A stretch of 64,000 bases of DNA from CAZBDU01 sp964490725. Its GTDB lineage: Bacteria > Spirochaetota > Spirochaetia > SZUA-6 > DRHE01. The position numbers and the translations under genes were made by a program. The DNA lies in contig CAZBDU010000009.1 in NCBI GenBank assembly GCA_964490725.1, positions 30,001 through 94,000 on the forward strand. The letters are read 5' to 3'. Shown here in pieces: positions 45,007 to 53,773 of this stretch. The stretch's first letter is position 1; the number at the start of each line of letters is the position of its first letter. The notes under the pieces were generated by a model. The model had not been told where the DNA came from, did no database searches, and worked only from the letters and a program-made list of their open reading frames with translations.

Positions 45007-46050
45007 ATGATGCGCGTCCTGGGGCAGTACAGAAAGGTCTACTCCGGGGAGGAAGAGCTGAGGTACGTGGCAAACGATCAGGTTGGCTCATGTCGAGTGA
45101 CCTACGACAGTACAGGAGTGGTCGAAGACTATTTCTCCTATTCTGCCTTTGGAGAGAAGAAACACAGTCCTCAGCCAAACGAGTATCTGGCGCATTTCAC
45201 GGGCAAGGGGTACGACGCCTCCGGCCTGATCTACTTCAACGCACGCTACTATGATCCGGAGGTGGGGAGGTTCTTGACTGAGGATCCATCCCGCAAGGGC
45301 ACATCCTGGTACACCTACTGCAGCAACAATCCCTTGGGGTTCACCGATCCCACGGGGCGCCGCCTGAGTGAAAGCGGAAGCGACATCGATGAAACGGAAC
45401 GGCAGATAACGCGGGCAGCGGCAACTCCTCAAACCGGAGATCGGCGAAAGGATCGCAGAGATGTGGATCGAGGTGCTCGTGACCTTTTTCGCAATCCATT
45501 TGCCACGCCCGGGTACGATGCGTTTGCGAATCAGCAGGTGACTTGGGAGGCGAGCTTCGTTGAGGCATCCGTTGGATTCCTGGCTGCCGCCGTAGGTGGA
45601 CTACCTGCGCAGGAGGGCATAGCTCGGGTGCACTTCACCAATTTGGAAACAGGGGCGTCCTTTGAAGCCTCATACACATTCCGAATGACGGAAGTTCAAG
45701 GCGCTGCCGCGGCCGTGGGAAGTGGACTTGATTTCGGCGCTGTCTACGGGGAATTTCCTAGGTCTGCTACGCCACAGGTTATCGCGCGCTCCTTCAAGGG
45801 CGATTTCGGTGTTGTCAACGTCACCGTCCCCGTCGGACCGACCGCTTTCGGGATCAGCGTTAGTGCTATCACGAGCAGCGAATGGGCGGGGTCTTCGTAT
45901 GGAGGCGGCGTCGGCCTCGGCGGAGGTATCTCCGTACAGACTCTCGAATACTCGATGCCGTTCGCATTGACGCCCATGAGAAACCGTCAGCCCAACTACA
46001 TGAGCCGGGAGGAAGCAAACCGAGTAGTCAACGCGTTTAGGGGCCATTAG
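45007..46050 (+). CDS. Orphan Rhs C-terminal protein (candidate polymorphic toxin tip)
   Basis: From an in-frame ATG at 45007 the 347-aa product has an Rhs core end (GLIYFNARYYDPEVGRFLTE, TYCSNNPLGFTDPTGRR) and a variable region of about 230 residues that is Gly-rich and beta-like (VGLGGGISVQTLEYSMPF). In polymorphic toxin systems the segment after the FTDP-type motif is the effector. I do not recognise this one. The open frame extends upstream to 44638, but without Rhs-like content. Its stop overlaps the start of a small membrane protein gene (TAGTG), the usual layout of toxin and immunity. Confidence 0.65.
   Translation: MMRVLGQYRKVYSGEEELRYVANDQVGSCRVTYDSTGVVEDYFSYSAFGEKKHSPQPNEYLAHFTGKGYDASGLIYFNARYYDPEVGRFLTEDPSRKGTSWYTYCSNNPLGFTDPTGRRLSESGSDIDETERQITRAAATPQTGDRRKDRRDVDRGARDLFRNPFATPGYDAFANQQVTWEASFVEASVGFLAAAVGGLPAQEGIARVHFTNLETGASFEASYTFRMTEVQGAAAAVGSGLDFGAVYGEFPRSATPQVIARSFKGDFGVVNVTVPVGPTAFGISVSAITSSEWAGSSYGGGVGLGGGISVQTLEYSMPFALTPMRNRQPNYMSREEANRVVNAFRGH
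45232..45357 (+). repeat. Rhs core repeat, copy 1
   Basis: This 126-base segment, coding YFNARYYDPEVGRFL through FTDP, is nearly identical to 47077-47202. The few differences are mostly silent. It is the conserved exchange point at which Rhs tips recombine. Confidence 0.75.
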
Positions 46051-46508
46051 TGGGCAGACCGGGCACGTCCAGGAACGTCATCATAGTTGTCATCATATGT
46101 GTGGTTGTCATCGTAGTGTCGCAAGTCATTCAGAGGAATGTGGCGTCCCGGGAGTTTCGCACGTTCGCGGAGAAATGCGACTTTGTCAGAATCGAGGTGT
46201 CGAACATCAAGGTCCAAGGATCTGAGAGCACGATTACCGATCAGACTGTGATTTGCGGCCTTTGGGAGTTCATCAGGAGCGCCAACTTGCCGTCACAAAA
46301 AGAGGCGAGGTTGTATGACTACTCTTTGACAGTCAATTTCGTTTCGAAGGGCAACACGCGCGTGACCATTGGCATAGACAAGGACAGAGGGCATCGCGAT
46401 GTAGAGATAGGGTTTGTCGGAAGACATAGCAATTTCTCAATGCGTGGAATCGACAAGACAAACGTGGTCGACGAGCTTCTCCGGCGTATCGGTGCGTATG
46501 ACGGGTAG
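46050..46508 (+). CDS. Small membrane-anchored protein (candidate immunity protein)
   Basis: This 152-aa protein starts at a GTG that overlaps the Rhs-tip stop by one base. It has one N-terminal membrane span (NVIIVVIICVVVIVVSQVI, about residues 9-27) and a soluble domain (LYDYSLTVNFVSKGNTRVTI, IGFVGRHSNFSMRG). The coupling and location suggest immunity to the upstream Rhs tip, with the domain outside the inner membrane. I recognise no family. Confidence 0.6.
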   Translation: MGRPGTSRNVIIVVIICVVVIVVSQVIQRNVASREFRTFAEKCDFVRIEVSNIKVQGSESTITDQTVICGLWEFIRSANLPSQKEARLYDYSLTVNFVSKGNTRVTIGIDKDRGHRDVEIGFVGRHSNFSMRGIDKTNVVDELLRRIGAYDG

Positions 46509-46684
46509 AAGACAACCGGGCGGTTCCTTGTAGTCGCTGAGGAGTTCTTCGCGGGGTCGCCGTGGTTCCGCTTCAAGATTAGCTTCTTAATGAACAATAG
46601 TCCCTTCGGTCGCACCAGTGTAACGCTGTATTTCCTACCGTTCTTCACAGTGGGAGTGACTTTGAAGTAGTCACAGCCGTTCAT

Positions 46685-46984
46685 TTATCGCTGATATGGG
46701 ATGCTGCTACTGTCCAGAACAGATTCGAGGCTGTGGGACCGCACCGGCACGTGATTCTTGCCTTCATCAGCAGCAGAGTCCCGACTCAGCTCATTGAAAG
46801 CGACCTGGTATTGGACAAGGCAGACCCGCAAGCTGTCGGTACCGGTCTCAAAGTCAGATCCGTGTTCAGGCTACACCGACTCATGACTGTCTCAGAGAGC
46901 TTGATACGGAGGGAACTAGGGCGACTGCCTGCTTCGCTGCAGCAAGAAGTGGACGATCGATTGCGACGGCTATTGGGATTGTAG
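46685..46984 (+). pseudogene. Truncated MazF/PemK-like toxin
   Basis: The frame reading NRFEAVGPHRHVILAFISSR, then GTGLKVRSVFRLHRLMTVSE and LIRRELGRLPASLQQEVDDR looks like the C-terminal two-thirds of a MazF/PemK-type ribonuclease. The N-terminal strand with the usual GDI---PFPF motif is missing, and the frame meets a stop at 46598 with no start and no antitoxin gene nearby. I therefore call it a relic. Confidence 0.5.
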
Positions 46985-47013
46985 CCGGGGGGCTGAAGAA
47001 AGGACGTTGATTT

Positions 47014-47340
47014 TTGACGCGGTTGAAAAGTTCTAATTCCTCCCGTTGCACTGAGTTGGGGAAAGAGAGCCATGTTTACTTCAACGCCCGCTACTATGAT
47101 CCGGAGGTGGGGAGGTTCTTGACGGAGGATCCATCGAGGAAGGGCACCAGTTGGTACACCTACTGCAACAACAATCCGCTGCGGTTCACCGATCCAGATG
47201 GAAGGAAGCGCATTGAAGCTTATATTGAGGAGGACATTGAGACATTCCAAGAGACATTCCAAAGGCAGCAACGAGAAAGATACAATGAACGAAGGGAGGG
47301 CACGCTCGCTCCTGAAATCTTCGGCTTAGTTATCCAGTGA
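47014..47340 (+). pseudogene. Second Rhs C-terminal fragment
   Basis: After about 20 unrelated codons the frame carries the Rhs core end (HVYFNARYYDPEVGRFLTED, TYCNNNPLRFTDPDGR) and then a short charged helical tail (EEDIETFQETFQRQQRERYN) of only about 45 residues. It is probably a displaced tip, cut off from its Rhs core. Confidence 0.6.
47077..47202 (+). repeat. Rhs core repeat, copy 2
   Basis: Near-identical direct copy of 45232-45357. Recombination between the two would delete or exchange the tip, the coupled membrane protein and the MazF-like relic. Confidence 0.75.
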
Positions 47341-47632
47341 ATGGAGCCAAGGGCAGTTACTCGAAAGTTTTGCCGATGCGATGGATGATCTATCCAAGAA
47401 GCCGCACCCAGTCGAAGCAGTGAACCTAATGACATGCAAGTCCATTTGTTCGACCTCGATTGGCAAGCTGCTGATGTACAAAAAGCATGCCAATACTGTC
47501 GGCGAACCATTTCTGATCTGGGGGTGTGACAAAGCGTGGCGGGAGACGTTCTGGTTGATCCGGCTGGACGTTCTGATCACGGTTCGGGATGATCCACCGT
47601 GGGACGTAGATTCTTCCGTGTCTATCGTCTGA
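47339..47632 (+). pseudogene. STAS-domain (anti-sigma antagonist-like) fragment
   Basis: From 47339 the frame reads SQGQLLESFADAMDDLSKKP, then CKSICSTSIGKLLMYKKHAN and PFLIWGCDKAWRETFWLIRL. The SICSTSIGKLL stretch matches the serine-containing D/N-S-S-G-I-G-x-L phosphorylation loop of STAS proteins, and the rest fits the following helix and strand. The N-terminal strands are missing. An ATG at 47381 could allow an 83-aa product. Confidence 0.4.
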
Positions 47633-47740
47633 CTGCCACCAAGTTTCCGTGTCTTTTCTTCACGGACAGCGCTCGAAGCGCCACAAAAAGACAGGGAAGG
47701 CTTTCTATTCCTCCCCTATGGGTACCGCCGTTTGGCTGAG

Positions 47741-48094
47741 TCACTTTTCAGAGAACAGATTCTTTCTGCATCGGTCACAGAACACAATCCCGTCCACATT
47801 GTCGTTCCTGGACATGGAAGCCCCTCGGGCGAGTTTGCCCTTGACGTAGTCGCTCTTGTCCCAGACCCAGAAGTTCTCGGCATACCTTCCGAAAGTGAGA
47901 TTGCTCTTGGTGGCTATCCGTCCAGACTCAAAGCTGTTCGTAAGCCCAGGTTTCTGCCGTGGCCTTGGAGGTTTGACCGCTACTTGGCCCCGGTCTTCTG
48001 TGCCCGTTTTCGTCATAGATTGGACATAGTAGAAGTACTTGTTCGGATTCTTCTTGCACGGGACCTTGTAGAGATGGAAAGGTTTGTGAGCCAT
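47741..48094 (-). pseudogene. Truncated tyrosine-type integrase (N-terminal part)
   Basis: The first 90 or so residues (MAHKPFHLYKVPCKKNPNKY, FYYVQSMTK and LTFGRYAENFWVWDKSDYV) match the DNA-binding N-terminus of phage or island integrases. After GASMSRN the sequence diverges and stops; the catalytic R-H-R-Y domain is absent. It starts 120 bases from the 3' end of tRNA-Leu, the normal position of an integrase beside its attachment site. Confidence 0.6.
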
Positions 48095-48213
48095 GTTGCT
48101 CCCCCTTCGGTTTGGACTTGCCTAGACTTTTGCCTAGACCACCACCTTGAAACACCAACAGGGGAAAACTTGGCTCGAAAGGCTCTACAAGTCCTATCTA
48201 TATAGCGATTATT

Positions 48214-48298
48214 TGCTGTGGAGAGGACTTGAACCTCCACGGGATTAACTCCCACTAGCCCCTCAAGCTAGCGTGTCTACCAGTTCCACCACCACAGC
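48214..48298 (-). tRNA. tRNA-Leu (GAG)
   Basis: On the minus strand GCTGTGG pairs with CCACAGC plus discriminator A. The D-arm GTGGAACTGGTAGACAC, anticodon loop CTTGAGG (anticodon GAG), a long variable arm (GGGAGTTAATCCC) and TTCAAGT T-loop match bacterial tRNA-Leu. CCA is not encoded. Confidence 0.95.
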
Positions 48299-48310
48299 GC
48301 GGTCAGATAG

Positions 48311-48339
48311 ACTATACTTAGCGCCCGCAGGCATGTCAA
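48311..48339 (-). promoter_or_regulatory. Promoter of tRNA-Leu
   Basis: TTGACA (48334-48339) and TATAGT (48311-48316) on the minus strand are 17 bases apart, placing the start a few bases before the tRNA 5' end. Confidence 0.7.
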
Positions 48340-48362
48340 TATTCGCGGCCGGCCGCCTGCCT

Positions 48363-48381
48363 GGCGGGGTGCGGCCCCGCC
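48363..48381 (-). terminator. GC hairpin downstream of typA
   Basis: GGCGGGG and CCCCGCC form a seven-bp stem with a five-base loop about 30 bases after the typA stop, with no T-tract. It may separate typA from the tRNA-Leu transcription unit. Confidence 0.35.
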
Positions 48382-48407
48382 GGAGCCCGCCCCCAAGGGA
48401 GGCGCGC

Positions 48408-50276
48408 TCACCCCGCTCGCCTCAGGTCCGCCCTGTCGCTCCTGGACAGGATCTTGCGCTGCTCCGGGGACAGCACGGCCTTTCGCAGGCGGATGGAGCG
48501 CGGGGTGACCTCTACCAGCTCGTCGGCGTCGATGAACTGGATGGCCCGCTCCAGGGTCATGGGCGTCACCGGGCTCAGCGTCACCGCATCGTCCTTGCCA
48601 GCGGCCCGCATGTTGGTGAGCTTCTTCTCCCGGCAGGGGTTGACGTCCAGGTCGTTCTCCCTGTTGTGCCGGCCGATGATCATCCCCTGGTACACCGGCT
48701 CCCCCGGCCGTACGAACAGCTCCCCCCGGGGCTCCAGGTTGAACAGCGCGTAGGGGACCGCCGTTCCCTGGCGGTCCGCCACCAGAGAGCCGGACTGCCT
48801 GCCCGGGAAGTCTCCCCGGTACTCCTCGTACCCGCTGAAGTAGGAGCTCATGATTCCCGTGCCCCGTGTGTCGGTGAGGAACTCGTCCCGGTAGCCGATC
48901 AGGGCGCGGGAGGGCACGCTCAGCTCCAGCCGGACCCGGCTTCCGCCGTGGGAGGTCATGTTCAGCAGGCGCCCCTTGCGGTGGCCCAGCTTGTCGGTCA
49001 CCACCCCCGCGTGGTTGGCGTCGCAGTCCACCAGCAGCCGCTCGCAGGGTTCCAGCCGTTTGCCGTCCTGGACCGTGTAGATCACCTCCGGCCGGCCCAC
49101 GCACAGCTCGAAGCCCTCCCGGCGCATCGTCTCGATGAGGATGGCCAGCTGGAACTCTCCCCGGCCCTTGACCAGGAAGCCGATCCCGTCCGGAGAGCTC
49201 TGCACATCGATCGAGACGTTCCGCAGCGTCTCCTTCACGAGGCGTTCGTGGATCCTGCTGGACTGGACGTGCCGTCCCTCCCTGCCGGCGAAGGGCGAGG
49301 TGTTGCCCATGAAGCGCATGGAGACGGTGGGCCTGCCCACCTCCAGACGCGGAAGCGCTTTGGGCGCCTCCTGCGTGCAGATCGTGTCGCCGATGTGCAC
49401 ATCCTCGATGCCCGCCAGCACCACGATGTCGCCGGGCTCGGCCCGCTCGGTCTCCTTCAGGTACGGCCCCTCGTAGACCTGCAGCCTGGAGACCTTCAGC
49501 GGCAGGCGGGACTGGCCCTCCCCGAGGCAGACCAGGGCGTCCTTGGCCCGGGCGGCGCCGCTCGCCACCCGGCCGATGGCCAGGCGTCCCAGGTAGTCGG
49601 AGTAGGACAGATCGGAGACGAGCATCTGGAAGGGCTCGCCCTCCCGGTAGCGGGGAGGGGGGATTCTCTCCAGGATGGTGTCCAGGAGCAGGTGAAGGTT
49701 GTCCCTCTCCTCCTCCAGGCCCGCCTTGACGATCCCCTCCCGGCCGTTGGCATAGAGCAGGGCGAAGTCCAGCTGCTCCTCGGTGATGTCCAGATCCAGC
49801 AGGAGATCGTAGATCTCCTCCAGCACCGCAGCCGGCCTGGCGTCCTGGCGGTCGATCTTGTTGATCACCACGATCAGCGCCAGCTTCCGCTCCAGGGCCT
49901 TGCCGAGCACGAACCGGGTCTGCGGCAGGGGTCCCTCGGCGGCGTCCACCAGCAGGACGGCGCCATCCGCCATGGAGAGGCCCCGCTCCACCTCGCCCCC
50001 GAAGTCCGCATGGCCCGGCGTGTCGATGATGTTGATCTTCACGCCCTTCCACAGAACCGAGCAGTTCTTGGCGGCGATGGTGATCCCCCTCTCCCGCTCC
50101 AGGTCCAGGCTGTCCATCAGCCGCTCCTCCACCTCCTGGCCGCTGCGGAACACGCCGCTCTGGCGGAACATGGCATCCACCAGGGTGGTCTTGCCGTGGT
50201 CCACGTGAGCGATGATGGCGGCGTTGCGCAGGGAGTGGTTGTGCAGGGTGCCCTGCTCTGTTGGTAGCCGGGACAT
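48408..50276 (-). CDS. typA: Ribosome-associated GTPase TypA/BipA
   Basis: This 622-aa translational GTPase has G1 AHVDHGKTTL, G3 DTPGHADFGGEVER and G4 NKIDRQDARP, followed by EF-G-like domains and the BipA-specific C-terminal domain (RALIGYRDEFLTDTRGTGIM). BipA binds the 70S ribosome and aids 50S assembly and stress responses. ATG 50276 with AGGA upstream is preferred over an in-frame ATG 36 bases earlier. It is a single-gene unit, divergent from the AMP nucleosidase. Confidence 0.95.
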   Translation of the reverse strand: MSRLPTEQGTLHNHSLRNAAIIAHVDHGKTTLVDAMFRQSGVFRSGQEVEERLMDSLDLERERGITIAAKNCSVLWKGVKINIIDTPGHADFGGEVERGLSMADGAVLLVDAAEGPLPQTRFVLGKALERKLALIVVINKIDRQDARPAAVLEEIYDLLLDLDITEEQLDFALLYANGREGIVKAGLEEERDNLHLLLDTILERIPPPRYREGEPFQMLVSDLSYSDYLGRLAIGRVASGAARAKDALVCLGEGQSRLPLKVSRLQVYEGPYLKETERAEPGDIVVLAGIEDVHIGDTICTQEAPKALPRLEVGRPTVSMRFMGNTSPFAGREGRHVQSSRIHERLVKETLRNVSIDVQSSPDGIGFLVKGRGEFQLAILIETMRREGFELCVGRPEVIYTVQDGKRLEPCERLLVDCDANHAGVVTDKLGHRKGRLLNMTSHGGSRVRLELSVPSRALIGYRDEFLTDTRGTGIMSSYFSGYEEYRGDFPGRQSGSLVADRQGTAVPYALFNLEPRGELFVRPGEPVYQGMIIGRHNRENDLDVNPCREKKLTNMRAAGKDDAVTLSPVTPMTLERAIQFIDADELVEVTPRSIRLRKAVLSPEQRKILSRSDRADLRRAG

Positions 50277-50466
50277 ATTCGTTCCTATGCTGGATTTCCT
50301 GAGAAGATACACAGAGAAGCGGGCCTGCGTCTACCGGGCTACGCCGCCGGCTTCCGGCCCGGCCGGCGGGCGTCTAGGGCGGGCCTGCGCACGGGCCCGT
50401 CCCCCGCCCCGCCGGTGGTCGCCGCCGGGCGTGCGTGCCGGCTTCGGCTGTGCGACAATGGGGAGT

Positions 50467-51246
50467 ATGAAGGAGCTGAGCCGCCAGGGGATCGTCAACG
50501 ACTGGCTTCCCCGCTACACCGGGATGCCTCTGGAGGAGTTCGGCAGGTTCGTCCTGCTCACCAACTTCTACGACTACGTGGAGCGGTTCGCCGCTCGCTG
50601 CGGCACCGAGGTCCGCGGCTCCGGGGGGCCCATGCAGGCGGCCACCTCCCCCAGGGGGATCACGGTGGTGAACTTCGGCATCGGCTCGCCCAACGCGGCC
50701 ACGGTCATGGACCTGCTCAGCGCCGTTTCGCCCCACGCGGTGCTGTTCCTGGGCAAGTGCGGCGGCCTGAAGCGGCAGGTGGAGGTGGGCCACTTCGTGC
50801 TGCCCATCGCCTCCATCCGTGGCGAGGGCACGGGTCTGGACTACTTCCCCCTCGAGGTGCCGGCCCTGCCTTCCTTCAGGCTCCACGACTTCGTGGGCCA
50901 CGAGATGGTCCGGCGCGGGCTGGACTACTGGACCGGAGTGGTGTACACCACGAACCGGCGGGTGTGGGAGTGGGACGAGCCGTTCAAGCAGTACCTGCAG
51001 CGTATCCGGGTGATCGGCATCGACATGGAGACCGCCACGCTCTTCCTCACCGGGCATTTCAACGGCATCCCCCGGGGAGCGCTCCTGCTGGTCTCGGACA
51101 TGCCCATGGAGCCGGAAGGGGTCAAGACGCGCGCCAGCGACCGCAGGGTCTCCGAGCGGTTCACGGACCTGCACCTGGACATCGGCATCAGCGTGATGGA
51201 GCAGCTGGCCGGAAGCGAGGAGACGGTGAAGCACCTTCGCTACTGA
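50467..51246 (+). CDS. amn: AMP nucleosidase
   Basis: This 259-aa phosphorylase-fold protein matches the short AMP nucleosidases of Bacteroidetes and spirochaetes: VNDWLPRYTGMPLEEFGRFV, GKCGGLKRQVEVGHFVLPIA, VYTTNRRVWEWDE, and the base-ribose site GIDMETATLF followed by LLVSDMPMEPEGVKT. It splits AMP to adenine and ribose 5-phosphate. The start is uncertain: ATG 50467 or ATG 50458, neither with a good ribosome-binding site. The 190 bases upstream are GC-rich and otherwise featureless. Confidence 0.9.
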   Translation: MKELSRQGIVNDWLPRYTGMPLEEFGRFVLLTNFYDYVERFAARCGTEVRGSGGPMQAATSPRGITVVNFGIGSPNAATVMDLLSAVSPHAVLFLGKCGGLKRQVEVGHFVLPIASIRGEGTGLDYFPLEVPALPSFRLHDFVGHEMVRRGLDYWTGVVYTTNRRVWEWDEPFKQYLQRIRVIGIDMETATLFLTGHFNGIPRGALLLVSDMPMEPEGVKTRASDRRVSERFTDLHLDIGISVMEQLAGSEETVKHLRY

Positions 51247-51397
51247 GGCCGGTGCGGAGGGGGGAGCCAGCGCGGAGGGGGGAGCCGGCGCGCAGGGCGC
51301 CACCGGAGCCGTGCGGGAGGGGGAGCCCGCGGGGCCCGCCGGCGCCGGCTCCGCTTCCCTTGCAACGCGTACCGCATTTGTGTACGTTTCAGTTTCA

Positions 51398-52720
51398 ATG
51401 AAGCGCAAGGTCGTGATCATGGGCGCCGCCGGGCGCGACTTCCACAACTTCAACCTCCGCTACCGAGGCCGGCGGGAGGTGGAGGTCGTGGCCTTCACCG
51501 CCGCCCAGATCCCCAACATCGAGGGTAGGCGCTATCCGCCCGAGCTGGCGGGCCCGGCCTACCCGCAGGGGATCCCCATCGTCGCCGAGGCGGAGCTTCC
51601 ACGGCTCCTGGGGGAGGGGGGCGTGGAGGAGGTGGTCTTCTCCTACTCCGACGTCTCGCACCAGTACGTCATGGAGCGCGCTTCGCAGGTGCTGGCCCTG
51701 GGGGCGGACTTTCGCCTCCTGGGCGGCCGGGAGACCATGCTGGCCGCCGGCAGGCCGGTGGTGGCCGTGTGCGCCGTGCGCACCGGCTGCGGCAAGAGCC
51801 AGACCACCCGCCGGGTGGCGGCCATCCTGAAAGGGATGGGCCGCCGCGTGGTGGTGGTGCGCCACCCCATGCCCTACGGGGACCTGGCGGCCCAGAAGGT
51901 GCAGCGCTTCCAGACCCTGGAGGACATGCAGCGGGCTCAGTGCACCATCGAGGAGATGGAGGAGTACGAGCCGCACCTGCGGCTGGGCTTCACGGTGTAT
52001 GCGGGGGTGGACTACCAGGAGATCCTCCGGCAGGCGGAGGGGGAGGCGGACGTGATCCTCTGGGACGGCGGCAACAACGACGCTCCCTTCTTCAAGCCGG
52101 ACCTGCTGATCACCGTCACCGACCCCCACCGGGTGGGTCACGAGCTCACCTACTTCCCCGGACGGGTGAACCTGCTGGCCGCGGACGTGGTGGTGATCAA
52201 CAAGGTGGACAGCGCCTCCCCGGAGGCGGTGGAGAGGCTGCGGGAGAACATCCGGCGGGCCAACCCGGAGGCGGCCATCGTGGAGGCGGCCTCGCCGATC
52301 TACGTGGAGGGCGGGGAGCGGATCGCCGGCCGCCGCGTGCTGGCGGTGGAGGACGGGCCCACCATGACCCACGGGGAGATGGGCTTCGGGGCGGCGGTGC
52401 TGGCGGCGCGAAAGCATGGGGCCGCGGAGATCGTGGATCCTCGCCCCTTCGCCACAGGCGGAATCGAGGCCACCTTCCGCAGCTATCCGGGAATCGGCGC
52501 GCTGCTTCCGGCGGTGGGCTACGGAGAGGAGCAGATCCGGGACCTGGAGGCCACCATCAAACGGGTGGAGTGCGACGTGGTGGTGGTCGCCACGCCGGTG
52601 GACCTGACTCGCATCATCTCCATCGACAAGCCCATGGTGCGGGTGCGCTACGAGCTGCAGGAGATCGGCCGCCCGGAGCTGGGCGAGCTGATCGCGGGGT
52701 GGCCGTCGCTGGCCACCTGA
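51398..52720 (+). CDS. COG2403-type GTPase related to cyclic 2,3-diphosphoglycerate synthetase
   Basis: This 440-aa protein begins MKRKVVIMGAAGRDFHNFN, a dinucleotide-fold start, and carries a P-loop at about residues 130-140 (VRTGCGKSQTTR), then HPMPYGDL, WDGGNNDAPFFKPDL and VINKVD, the set seen in the cPGS-like family. The biochemical role in bacteria is not established. It lies 79 bases upstream of ornithine carbamoyltransferase in the same direction, and I recall such genes often near arginine or carbamoyl-phosphate metabolism. There is no clear ribosome-binding site before ATG 51398. Confidence 0.82.
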   Translation: MKRKVVIMGAAGRDFHNFNLRYRGRREVEVVAFTAAQIPNIEGRRYPPELAGPAYPQGIPIVAEAELPRLLGEGGVEEVVFSYSDVSHQYVMERASQVLALGADFRLLGGRETMLAAGRPVVAVCAVRTGCGKSQTTRRVAAILKGMGRRVVVVRHPMPYGDLAAQKVQRFQTLEDMQRAQCTIEEMEEYEPHLRLGFTVYAGVDYQEILRQAEGEADVILWDGGNNDAPFFKPDLLITVTDPHRVGHELTYFPGRVNLLAADVVVINKVDSASPEAVERLRENIRRANPEAAIVEAASPIYVEGGERIAGRRVLAVEDGPTMTHGEMGFGAAVLAARKHGAAEIVDPRPFATGGIEATFRSYPGIGALLPAVGYGEEQIRDLEATIKRVECDVVVVATPVDLTRIISIDKPMVRVRYELQEIGRPELGELIAGWPSLAT

Positions 52721-52799
52721 GGAGGACGGAGGGCGCCGTCGGCGCCGCCGGTGGACTCCGGACGGATACCAGAAACAGGGCACAGGAGGTAAGCTCACC

Positions 52800-53738
52800 A
52801 TGGCATTCAACCTGAAGGGACGTTCGCTGCTGACGCTGAAGACCTACACCCCGGAGGAGATCGCCTTTCTGCTGGATCTCTCCGTTCAGGTCAAGAAGGA
52901 GCGGAGGAGCGGCATCGTGACGCAGCGCTTCCTGGGCAAGACCCTGGCGCTGCTGTTCGAGAAGCGCTCCACCCGCACGCGCTGCGCCTTCGAGACCGCC
53001 TTCGGGGAAGAGGGAGGCCACCCGGTGTTCCTCTCCTCCCAGGACATCCAGCTGGGCGCCAAGGAGTCCATCGAGGACACGGCCCGGGTGCTGGGGCGCA
53101 TGTTCGACGCCATCCAGTTCCGCGGCTTCCAGCAGGAGATGGTGGAGAAGCTGGCCCAGTACTCGGGGGTGCCGGTCTACAACGGCCTCACCGACCTCTA
53201 CCATCCCACCCAGATCCTGGCGGACCTGATGACGGTCCAGGAGGTCTTCGGGCGCCTTGCCGGGACCAGCCTGGCGTTCGTAGGCGACGGACGCAACAAC
53301 GTGGCCCGCAGCCTGCTGATCGGCTGCTCCAAGACGGGGGTGCACTACACGGTGGTGGCCCCATCGGCGCTGCAGCCCGAGGAGGCCACGGTGCGGGAGT
53401 GCCGGGAGTACGCCCGGGCCAGCGGCAGCCGCATCGAGGTGACGGACAATGTGGGTCAAGGCGTGAAGGGGGCCGACGTGATCTACACCGACGTGTGGAC
53501 CTCCATGGGCGAGGAGGACAAGCAGAAGGAGCGCATGGAGCAGCTTCGCCCCTACCAGGTGGACGGGAAGATGATGTCCGCCACCGGCAAGCGGGAGACC
53601 ATCTTCATGCACTGCCTGCCCGCCGTCAAGGGGAACGAGGTCAGCTTCGAGGTGATCGAGAGCGCCGCCTCCAGGGTGTGGGAGGAGGCGGAGAACCGCA
53701 AGCACACCATCAAGGCGGTGATGCTGGCCACCCTCTGA
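52800..53738 (+). CDS. argF: Ornithine carbamoyltransferase
   Basis: This 312-aa protein has the carbamoyl-phosphate motif STRTR at about residues 57-61, HPTQ near 138 and the ornithine-loop cysteine motif MHCLPA near 275. GGAGG precedes the ATG. It makes citrulline from ornithine and carbamoyl phosphate, or runs in reverse in arginine catabolism; no arcA or arcC gene is nearby to decide. ArgF is used here as family name, with arcB the alternative. Confidence 0.9.
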   Translation: MAFNLKGRSLLTLKTYTPEEIAFLLDLSVQVKKERRSGIVTQRFLGKTLALLFEKRSTRTRCAFETAFGEEGGHPVFLSSQDIQLGAKESIEDTARVLGRMFDAIQFRGFQQEMVEKLAQYSGVPVYNGLTDLYHPTQILADLMTVQEVFGRLAGTSLAFVGDGRNNVARSLLIGCSKTGVHYTVVAPSALQPEEATVRECREYARASGSRIEVTDNVGQGVKGADVIYTDVWTSMGEEDKQKERMEQLRPYQVDGKMMSATGKRETIFMHCLPAVKGNEVSFEVIESAASRVWEEAENRKHTIKAVMLATL

Positions 53739-53745
53739 AAAAGGC

Positions 53746-53773
53746 TTGATTTTGACCGAGGAAACGCTACTAT
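53746..53773 (+). promoter_or_regulatory. Possible promoter of the small secreted protein gene
   Basis: TTGATT and TACTAT are 16 bases apart, within an AT-richer stretch that also has the direct repeat GCTACTATA twice. It lies about 40 bases before the start. Confidence 0.35.

Noticed and set aside
46319..46684. Minus-strand 121-aa open frame
   Set aside because: It overlaps the candidate immunity gene, has no good start context, and matches nothing I know.
47732..48205. Plus-strand open frame over the integrase relic
   Set aside because: The integrase text on the minus strand explains the region better.
48273..50267. Very long plus-strand open frame opposite typA
   Set aside because: It mirrors the TypA gene. 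The translation is His/Asp/Gln-rich low-complexity text without motifs, a normal artefact of high-GC third positions.
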